Source of the DNA: Chara braunii
Taxonomy: Eukaryota; Streptophyta; Charophyceae; Charales; Characeae
Length of the DNA: 25,918 nt
Assembly: GCA_003427395.1 (NCBI GenBank)
Contig: BFEA01000336.1
Location: forward strand, 1,367,693-1,393,610
Direction of reading: 5' to 3'
Shown: positions 19,361 through 25,918 of the stretch, in pieces
How the letters are laid out: the number at the start of each line of letters is the position of its first letter
How positions within the stretch are numbered: the stretch's first letter is position 1
The notes under the pieces: generated by a model
Database searches by the model: none
What the model saw: the letters and a program-made list of their open reading frames with translations, nothing else
Told to the model about the DNA's origin: nothing
Program-made: the position numbers and the translations under genes

Positions 19361-19690
19361 GTATAAATTTTGGTAAGCTACTTTCTCTACAGAAAGCGCT
19401 GCCGAAATTTCTACAGATCCAGGGAGTTAGTCAATTATTGTCTTTTCAAAAGTTGAACTTGTCTAAAGTTCATATATGACTTAGTAAAAATCTGGGAAGT
19501 CTCCCTTTTTAAAGGGAGTGTTGCCCAAATTTTTGCTAATTCAGGGAGTTAAACAAAATTGGACTTTGGAAAGTCAACGACTATTTCTGTTTTCATATGT
19601 GGGCTGATACAAATTTTGAAAAGGCATTTTTCCTACGGGAAGCGCTGACGAAATTTTCTTAGTTTAAAGAAGATAGATCATATTTTGAAA
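19361..19690 (+). repeat. 122-123 bp tandem repeat, about 2.7 units, hairpin in each unit
   Basis: Units start at 19361, 19484 and 19606 (periods 123 and 122). A hairpin sits at the same place in each: CTTTCT/AGAAAG in unit 1, CTCCCTTT/AAAGGGAG in unit 2, TTCC/GGAA in unit 3. It is followed by a conserved GCGCTGCCGAAATTT-like segment and CAGGGAGTTA. A second hairpin later in units 1 and 2 also keeps pairing (CTTTT/AAAAG versus GACTTT/AAAGTC). Confidence 0.75.
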
Positions 19691-19739
19691 GGTGGCGATT
19701 CTGGCGATCCACCCTGAATAGGGAAGATTCTGTCATTAG

Positions 19740-19773
19740 TCTACCGTTGCTTTCGGCAATGCTTAGCGGTAGA
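19740..19773. other. 7-bp stem-loop with internal pairing
   Basis: TCTACCG (19740-19746) pairs with CGGTAGA (19767-19773), with TTGC/GCAA pairing inside. Another stem, GACCTG/CAGGTC, lies at 19860-19881. Confidence 0.7.
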
Positions 19774-19911
19774 TTAAAGCATAGTTAATTATGATGATCT
19801 GAGTGAGATCGTGATATGGGGATTATTCTCTAAGGACTTATGGGTTTAGCCTGGGGATTGACCTGTCTTGTGTTACAGGTCCTCTTGACCATTTGATTCA
19901 GGATCTGGACT

Positions 19912-20499
19912 AGATTCAGCTTGATCCTATAAGGATCACCTTCTGTTATCACTGATAACAGGTCGGTTGCCGATTCGTCGGTTTACGATTCAACTCCAAT
20001 CCACTTTTGCCACTCAACCTAAAGGCTGTAGGCCTGTGGTCTGATTTGTTTCATTGTGTTTTCACCCGGATTTTATTGAATGGCCATTTAACAAAAGTAC
20101 TGAGTATTTATTTCGGGGAGTTGCACAAGAGTGAGGTTTTGTATGGCTAAAGCAAGGGGTATGAGCATAGAGAATGGTTGAAGTTGACCCCGTGTAGTGC
20201 GTGGACTTTTGTTGGNTTGCACAAGAGTGAGGTTTTGTATGGCTAAAGCAAGGGGTATGAGCATAGAGAATGGTTGAAGTTGACCCCGTGTAGTGCGTGG
20301 ACTTTTGTTGGATCTTTGATGAGATTGCAGGTGTAGTTGTGATTCGGACTCTAGATTTGATTGCCTGCGATCACATACAAATAAACGGTTGAGAGGAGTC
20401 CCGCTATGACTGTGAGAAGTGATCGTCTTATATTAATAACCCTCTATACATATGTATATATATATGCCTTGAGTGTTTCGTGCGGCCTATTGTGACCGC
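19912..20499 (+). repeat. LTR-like repeat A, copy 2, cut at its right end
   Basis: Collinear with 5829-6316. The right end stops exactly where family B begins (TGTC at 20500), consistent with insertion of B into A. A near-perfect palindrome CTGTTATCA-C-TGATAACAG near 19950 is intact here but has lost two pairs in copy 1. The sequence to its left is unrelated to that left of copy 1. It may be a solo LTR or the remnant of a second element. Confidence 0.8.
20121..20311. repeat. 95-bp exact duplication around a single N (likely assembly artefact)
   Basis: 20121-20215 and 20217-20311 are identical, with N at 20216. Copy 1 of LTR A (5829-6316) has this segment only once, which supports an artificial duplication. 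Confidence 0.92.
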
Positions 20500-21180
20500 T
20501 GTCGAAATTGGTGAGTCCCGAATGACTTCCCGTCACTCGAGAGACTGTATATGACCAATTTGTGCACGACAGAGAAAACCGGATGCAGGTATCCTGGAAA
20601 GAGCGGAAGCATGGACACGGACAACAGGAAGCCAGAGGCTTCCCAGAGTCGTCGGGGCCGCCAGACTAGAAGTGGGTTGGCTAAGCAGAAAGCGGCAAAA
20701 GGAATGTGAGAGAACAGCAGGGGCGACCCCTTCCCCAAGAACGGAGAAAGGCTGCCGGAAAGTCGGTAGTAGTATAGGAGGTGCGCAACAAGGGAAGGAA
20801 GGAAGTGGGAAGGGACAGGGCGCAAGGCGCTGATGCAACGTGGCGGCAGGAGGGCCAGGGAGACCGCAGGCTAGGTGGGAGACGGCACCCGAAACGGAAT
20901 AGCATGCGGGACGTAATAGGACCGGGGAGCGGAGGTCGCTGTAAGGCAGAAAGACGTCAGGGGCACCAAGGAAAGACGTGGTACAGGCGGGGCAGGAGTG
21001 TCAAGGACCACATGGGATCGAGGGACGGGGCGGTACCAGGAGGACAAAGCGTCGGGGACCACACGGGACCAAGGGACGGCGTGGTGTCGGAAGGGTGAAG
21101 TACCGGGAACCGCGTGAGACCAAGGGAAAGACGTAATGCAGGCAGGCCGAAGTGTCAGGGACTGCGTGGGCCTAGATAAA
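20500..21180 (+). repeat. LTR-like repeat B, copy 1, with 51-bp subrepeats
   Basis: It starts TGTCG and its first 84 bases closely match 25219-25302, including GGTGAGTCCCGAAT, CACTCGAGAG and ATGACCAATTTGTGCAC. The following 400 bp are diverged but collinear (purine-rich, AAAACCGG, GGCGGCAAA-like landmarks). About four subrepeats of 51-52 bp, anchored at 20998, 21049, 21100 and 21152, carry GTGTCGGGGACCAC-type cores also found in copy 2. The right end is unknown. Confidence 0.7.
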
Positions 21181-22516
21181 ATGGCGGCACCAGCGGAACC
21201 ACTGGCAGATTGGGTATCAACGGAATAAAAAGTGTCCGGAGCCGCAAACAGGGATTGTCGATAGAACGGAGAAGACGGGCGCGAGGCGGGAAAAACGGAG
21301 GGCACCTGGGGCAACCCAAAGGGGTCCTGAATCAAATGCGACGACAACAGAAATAAAGTAGCATGACGACAGGTGGACGGGACCATCCGGGCCAGGGGTC
21401 CGGATGAAAATGATGAATACCGCCTCGACAAGCGACGACAGGAGATGCCGAGAGGAAAAAGAGGAAGAGATAGTAGTAATGAGGAGGTCGGCCAGCAGTC
21501 CGAGTATCCCGGATCGACGAGGCCAAGAAAAATGAAGTTCGAAGGGCTCCACGTGGAAAAAAGGTTGGCCGAAGAAAATCGGAGCAAGGGGGTCCCAAAC
21601 AGGAAGCGGTGGCAACAAAAAGGAGCCCCCTTTGGCCTTGGGGATGCCGCTACTGCAGTCCGAGGTGCAACGGCCGGGTACCGGCTACAAAAACAGACCT
21701 TGGGTGAAGTCCAACAGCCAGAAAGAGGAGAAATAGTTGTTGGACACTTGTCCCTACAACAATAAAAGAAGGAGGGAGAGAACATGGGAGAAAAAAGGGG
21801 AGAATGAGACAAAGGAGGAGGAAGGAGTGGAGGAAAATGTGCCACCAGGTTGGGACTGCAGCAGTAGGGATGGGCAGGTCCCAATGATGACCTCATCCCT
21901 CCTAGATCCTAGGAGTGCAGTCCGGATTGCAAAGATAAGGTCTTTGGGGCATTATCTCTGCAATATCTGAATTTAAGCAACAAAAATAAAGAAAAATGTT
22001 GATGTGAGTTGGCCGGCTCATTTTTGGGCCTTAGATATGAGATCTGTTCTTGCGGAGGAGGAGATCTAGCCGTTTTTTATGGGCTGACACAAAACGGCTA
22101 GCTCCGGAATGAGTTGGCAGCAAATTGGAGGGAAAACAAAGAGAGGAACAATGAGAGAGGTTAGGGGACCTATGGGTAAAGAGGCATGAAGAATCCTCTT
22201 CCCTAGGAGCCTAATCCAACCTATCCCGGGCAAGTCCAGAGCAGTGAAATGACATGAGAGGTCAGAGAGAGGAAACATTGATTGAGCAAGCATTTTCCAT
22301 AATGGTTGAACGGTCGAGCGGGCTAGTGCTGCTTGGGGTCATGAGCCTCAAATTGAGGACTAGACGCTAAGTCGGGTGTATGAATAATCATGAGAATGAT
22401 GATTGGCATGGGAAAGGGGAAGAAGCATGCGTAAAACCCAAAGACATGCCCACCTTCTAACCTCCGAGACAGAGATAGGATCCATGTCCTCGAGGCCCGT
22501 CCCCTCGGGCGCTAAC
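21181..22516. other. Purine-rich region, no recognisable gene
   Basis: The plus strand is strongly purine-biased, which keeps minus-strand frames open (20871-21896, 341 codons, rich in S, F, P). That composition and the overlap with subrepeats argue against a real protein. The one plus-strand frame worth noting is listed separately. No primer-binding site was identified behind LTR B. Confidence 0.5.
21373..21765 (+). CDS. Possible 130-aa basic ORF inside element B
   Basis: An ATG frame encoding a charged, basic product (RRQEMPRGKRGRDSS near residues 21-35, RKMKFEGLHVEKRL later). I do not recognise it. It has no zinc knuckle, membrane segment or catalytic motif. It lies behind LTR B copy 1 on the same strand, so it might be a gag fragment, but purine-rich composition alone can give such a frame. 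Overlap with a longer opposite-strand frame adds doubt. Confidence 0.15.
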   Translation: MDGTIRARGPDENDEYRLDKRRQEMPRGKRGRDSSNEEVGQQSEYPGSTRPRKMKFEGLHVEKRLAEENRSKGVPNRKRWQQKGAPFGLGDAATAVRGATAGYRLQKQTLGEVQQPERGEIVVGHLSLQQ

Positions 22517-22706
22517 AATGGAAATGGATGAGGATGGCCCTAACCAGGCTATCCGATGGAAATGGATAAGGATGGCCCTAACCAAGTTGTCCGATGGAAA
22601 TGGATAAGGATGACCCTAACCAGGCGGTCCAATTGAAATGGATAAGGATGACCCTAACCAGGCTGTCCGAAGGAGATGGATAAGAACGACCCTAACCAGG
22701 TTGTTC
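22517..22706 (+). repeat. 38-bp tandem array, five units
   Basis: Units start at 22517, 22555, 22593, 22631 and 22669, an exact 38-bp period. The core is GAAATGGATAAGGATG then CCCTAACCAGG. Divergence is modest. The period is not a multiple of three, so it is not coding. Confidence 0.92.
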
Positions 22707-22789
22707 GGAATGACCCCTGACAAGGGTCATTCTTTGGAATTGGCACTGGGGACCCCTTGCATGATTGTCTGAGATGGATGAGATTGAGA

Positions 22790-23035
22790 AGAGTTGAGCT
22801 TTGGCAAGGATATTGGACTCAGTCTTGGAAAGGATATTGGACTCAACCGTGAAAAAGATAGTGGACTCAGCCTTGGAAGAGATACTGGATTGAGCCTTGG
22901 AATTGGATTGAGCTTTGGAATGGGCTTGAGCATTGGAACTGGACTGAGCATTGGAATTGGATTGAGCTTTGGAATGGGCTTGAGCATTGGACTTGGAATG
23001 AGCATTGGAATTGGAATGAGCACTGGAAATTGCAT
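22790..23035 (+). repeat. TTGGAN-type low-complexity minisatellite
   Basis: TTGGAA, TTGGAC and TTGAGC hexamers recur in 12-, 18- and 30-bp higher-order steps. Because the unit is a multiple of three, long frames stay open on both strands (a repeated G-L-S pattern on plus, S-N-A-Q on minus). I read these as by-products of the repeat. Confidence 0.8.
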
Positions 23036-23952
23036 TGCATAAACAGGGGGCCCTCGGCAACTTGAAATGGACATGGAAATAGCTTTGAAATGGATTTATC
23101 TTTTCTTCTAGTCCTTGGTCTCAGCAAGAGGGGGATACCGGTGCTTGCACCGCGACCTCAAGACCTTTATCCCTTAAACGGAAAAATTTCAGCGCGACCT
23201 GTTCCTCTTATAAGGGCATGCGGGTTAAAGGACCAAGACACCCACCACTTGGATCGGTGCGGGACGTCCGAAACTGACCCCGACAATGAGCTCTAGTCGG
23301 GAAGTTCAAATTGCGCCTCGTGTTGAGAGCCTCAACGTCAAAGGGTGAGAGAACCAAATGGGCGAGAGAGCCATTATTATTCTAGTCTGTTTTGCTACTC
23401 TCCAACCACACGCCATACCATAGTGAGGTGGCATGGCCGTTTGGATCGGACCTCGGCTGCCCGCACTAAGTTGGGAAGCATTATCCAAGGGGAGGGGCCG
23501 GGCGAGGTATCGGGTGGAGGCCGCCACCACCACGGGCATTGACACTGCCCTGCCGGAACATTACAACCGTTTCGGGACTAATTGCGAGGTCTTCGTACCT
23601 TCACTCGCGGACTAATAGAGAGCCCCAACTCTCTTGAAAGGAAGAGGCCGGATCCAGAAAACTACCACTCGGAACGATTCGCGAGGAAAGCTCTTACGGC
23701 TAGGCGAGGACCTGGGAGGTTTTGGACTGGACCTACCTGCCAGATATGAGGAGGAACCTCAGTATTGGTGTTCGCCACGTAATAGAAAAAGGTCGGATCG
23801 AGTAGGAGGATGAGGCGCCACCCGCTGGGGAGAAACTGATCACTCTTCCTTTTGTGAAGCGGATGGGCTTGTGTCCTTGACTGCAGTCGGCGGGCCAAAG
23901 GTCTGCGTACCGCCGAGTGAGAACCAGTCGCGCGATGGGGACATCACGTTTT
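23036..23952. other. No recognisable gene; upstream of a polypurine tract
   Basis: Frames are short. The position before a polypurine tract suggests decayed internal retroelement sequence, but no integrase or RT motif could be read. The last 30 bases (GCGCGATGGGGACATC) match those before the second polypurine tract. Confidence 0.45.
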
Positions 23953-23966
23953 GAGTGGGGGGAAGG
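23953..23966 (+). promoter_or_regulatory. Polypurine tract candidate 1
   Basis: GAGTGGGGGGAAGG is followed at once by TGTGCC. In LTR retrotransposons such a tract primes plus-strand DNA and abuts the 3' LTR. Preceding GCGCGATGGGGACATC matches the equivalent stretch at 25183-25198. What follows (arrays to about 24919) would then be LTR-like, though no second copy is visible here. Confidence 0.55.
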
Positions 23967-23996
23967 TGTGCCATCTACCAATGAAAACGCATGCAA

Positions 23997-24380
23997 AAGA
24001 ATTGCGTAATTGGCTTTGCTTGGGCCTGAGAAAAGGGGTCTGGCAAGATGCTCAGAACAGAAAAGAATTGTGTAGTTGGCCTTGCAAAGGCCTGTGAAAA
24101 GGGGATTTGGCAGGATGCCCAGTACAAAAAGAACTTGTGTAATTGGCTTTGCATGGGCCTATGAAAGGGGCCTGGCAAGGGGTCCAGAACAGAGTGACTT
24201 GAGCAAGTGACATGGTATGAATTTCAGAAAGGAGCCTGACAAGACTTGTATGATTGACTTTGCATGGATCCAAGAAAAGGGTGGCAGACCGGGAAATGGA
24301 TGAGTAATTGACCTACATGGGCTTGAAAAGAGGGTCTGACAAGGTGGCTAGGAAATAGATGTATAAGGGATGAACTGAGC
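23997..24380 (+). repeat. 66-bp tandem array, decaying rightwards
   Basis: Units start at 23997, 24063 and 24129 with a 66-bp period, then about 24193, after which units are eroded to about 24380. Shared cores: AAGAATTGTGTAATTGGC, TTGCATGGGCCT, GAAAAGGGG, CTGGCAAGATGCCCAGAACA. It lies right behind polypurine candidate 1. Confidence 0.82.
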
Positions 24381-24542
24381 ATGCCACGCGGAAAGTTAAT
24401 TAAGCAAAGGGCAAGAAAGGACAAAGGGGTGATATGCATGCGAAATTGGCAAGATTAAGAGAAAAGTCGGGTGAAAGGACCCGGGAGAAATGCATGTAGA
24501 TTTGGCAAAGTCTGAACTTCGGGGAGGAGTGACGGAATTAAA
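24381..24542. other. Spacer between arrays
   Basis: Purine-rich, with no frame or repeat unit of note. Confidence 0.4.
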
Positions 24543-24919
24543 AAACATGGATTGCACGGCCCGAAGGACCCAAAGGAAAGTGAAATCGAGAACATGGATT
24601 GCACGGGCCGAAGGACCCGAAGGAAAGAAGTATTGAAAACATGGATTGCACGGGCCGAAAGACCCGAAGGAAAGCAGTATTGAAAACATGGATTGCACGG
24701 GCCGAAGGACCCGAAGGAAAGAAGTAGTGAAAACATGGATTGCACGGGCCGAAGGACCTGAAGGAAAGAAGTATTGAAAACATGGATTGCACGGGCCGAA
24801 GGACCCGAAGGAAAGAGGTATCGAAAACATGGATTGCACGGGCCGAAGGACCCGAAGAAAAGAGGTATCGAAACCATGGATTGCACGGGTCTTAGGACCC
24901 AAAGGAGAGAGACATTGAG
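24543..24919 (+). repeat. 47-bp tandem array, eight units
   Basis: Units start at 24543, then 24591, 24638, 24685, 24732, 24779, 24826 and 24873 (first period 48, the rest exactly 47). The core is AACATGGATTGCACGGGCCG then AAGGACCCGAAGGAAAG. Units are very similar, hence recently expanded. Because 47 is not a multiple of three and the unit lacks stops on the minus strand, three overlapping minus-strand frames read through it. Confidence 0.95.
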
Positions 24920-25204
24920 AATGATGGTAGTCGAGAATGGACCCGGCTGGCATGAAATGAGAAGGGAAAATGACTGATGGTCCTAAGAGTGGTGAATAAG
25001 GAGAGAAAAGCCTGAAAGAACCTTTCCCACCCTCCTCCGCCCCAAGGGCGGAAACCTAAAAGAAATCCCTGAGAAAGGAATGGGAAAGGACAAAAAAAAC
25101 CCTCGCAAGCTAACTACCCGTCTCACCCCACCCCCTCTTCCCTCTGTCCACATCTCCAAATCCCTACTAACTGAGGACTGGTGCGCGATGAGGACATCGC
25201 GAAT
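24920..25204. other. Spacer, no gene; ends at polypurine tract 2
   Basis: A C/T-rich stretch near 25120-25160 follows an A7 run. The last 30 bases match those before polypurine candidate 1. Confidence 0.4.
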
Positions 25205-25216
25205 GAGTGGGGGGAA
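25205..25216 (+). promoter_or_regulatory. Polypurine tract candidate 2, abutting LTR B copy 2
   Basis: GAGTGGGGGGAA lies two bases before TGTCAGG, the start of the B-family repeat at 25219. This is the expected arrangement of a polypurine tract and a 3' LTR and fixes the orientation of element B as plus. Confidence 0.7.
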
Positions 25217-25218
25217 TG

Positions 25219-25918
25219 TGTCAGGACTGGTGAGTCCCGAATAACATCCTGTCACTCGAGAGGCTGTATATGACCAATTTGTGCACCGCAGAGAAAACCG
25301 GAGACAAGGAGGATGGAAGAATCGAAGGCGTAGGCACAGGCACTTGGGATCTAGAGGCTGCCCGGAGACGCTAGAGCCATAGAACCGTGAGGAAATGAAG
25401 GAACGGGAGGCGGCAAAGGACCGCAAGGAAATGGCAAAACCGACCCTTCCCCCGGAAAGGAGAAGGACCGCCGAAAGAAGTAGCATCATGGGGCGCACGC
25501 CGCAAGGGAAAGAAGAAGGAGGAAGAGAGTGTAAAGTGTCGGCACGAGAAAATGCAGCCGGGCCGAGAGGGTTGCCGGGACGCAACGTCAAGGAGACCAA
25601 GGGACCACGGGCCAAGTGATGACCGCACTTGGGGAAGGCGGTGTGCGGGACACGAGAAGGACAAGGGGGAAGGAGGCCGTCATAAGGCGGAAAAATAACA
25701 AGAGTACCGGCGGGACTAGGCAACAATGTGAGACCGATGGGACAAAGTGTCGGGGACCACTTGGGACTAAACAAAAATGCGGTACCGGTGGGACAAAGTG
25801 TCGGGGACCACACGGGACTAAGACTAGTGTCGGGGACTAGTGTCAAGGACTAGTGTCGGGGACTAGTGCGGGACAAGTGGCGGGAACTGTGACGTCCCAA
25901 GGAAAAGTTGCGGCACGG
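25219..25918 (+). repeat. LTR-like repeat B, copy 2 (runs off window)
   Basis: The first 84 bases match 20500-20583 closely and the rest is diverged but collinear. Two 51-bp subrepeats (GGGACAAAGTGTCGGGGAC cores at 25739 and 25790) correspond to those of copy 1. A 13-bp tandem GACTAGTGTCGGG then follows in four units (25822, 25835, 25848, 25861). With copy 1, it brackets a 4.7-kb interval without recognisable pol. Confidence 0.72.

Noticed and set aside
20871-21896. 341-codon minus-strand frame
   Set aside because: Rich in S, F, P and L without motifs, antisense to purine-biased DNA and overlapping the 51-bp subrepeats; best explained by composition.
22692-23127. Repeated-peptide frames on both strands over the TTGGAN tract
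   Set aside because: The hexamer unit keeps frames open by itself on both strands; no start context, motif or flanking gene supports a protein.
24396-24953. 185- and 143-codon minus-strand frames with repeated peptide
   Set aside because: They are translations of the 47-bp array, which lacks stops in all three minus-strand frames; the same peptide appears in shifted frames.

Overview
The window looks like a repeat-rich stretch of a eukaryotic nuclear genome. Coding potential is sparse. What is recognisable is retrotransposon-derived: a Ty3/Gypsy element with the order gag, protease, reverse transcriptase, RNase H, integrase, broken by stops and frameshifts; LTR-like repeats; and several satellite-like tandem arrays. 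The gag style and the mixture suggest a green-lineage host, possibly a charophyte alga such as Chara. That is a low-confidence inference, because no conserved host gene is present to anchor it. Scattered N bases between about 14.6 and 20.2 kb show imperfect assembly.

Layout. 1-5566: the Ty3/Gypsy relic on the plus strand, truncated at its left by the window edge. 5620-5830: a 49-bp tandem array. 5829-6316: LTR-like sequence (family A), repeated at 19912-20499. 6317-8739: no gene seen, several perfect stem-loops. 8740-9297: an unrecognised ORF. 9847-11190: an intact gag-like ORF with a basic RG-rich tail and no pol behind it, possibly a non-autonomous gag-only element. 11191-13726: no gene; one long hairpin and a short 53-bp repeat. 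13727-14270: eight short-loop stem-loops in about 545 bp. 14271-18216: no convincing gene; two long perfect hairpins and a degenerate TGC-rich tract with many Ns. 18217-19067: about nine copies of a hairpin whose loop is conserved while the stem sequence changes and stays paired. 19361-19690: a 122-bp repeat that again keeps pairing while its sequence changes. 20500-21180 and 25219-25918: two diverged copies of a second LTR-like family (B), starting with TGTC; the right one lies directly behind a polypurine tract. Between them are no recognisable pol genes, only purine-rich DNA and arrays of 38, 6-12, 66 and 47 bp.

The strongest candidate for something undescribed is the hairpin array at 18.2-19.1 kb, together with the 19.36-19.69 kb repeat and the 13.7-14.3 kb cluster. 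Compensatory double changes between copies suggest selection on, or a copying mechanism that preserves, secondary structure. Single Ns flanked by exact 95-bp and 57-bp direct repeats are probably assembly errors, not biology.
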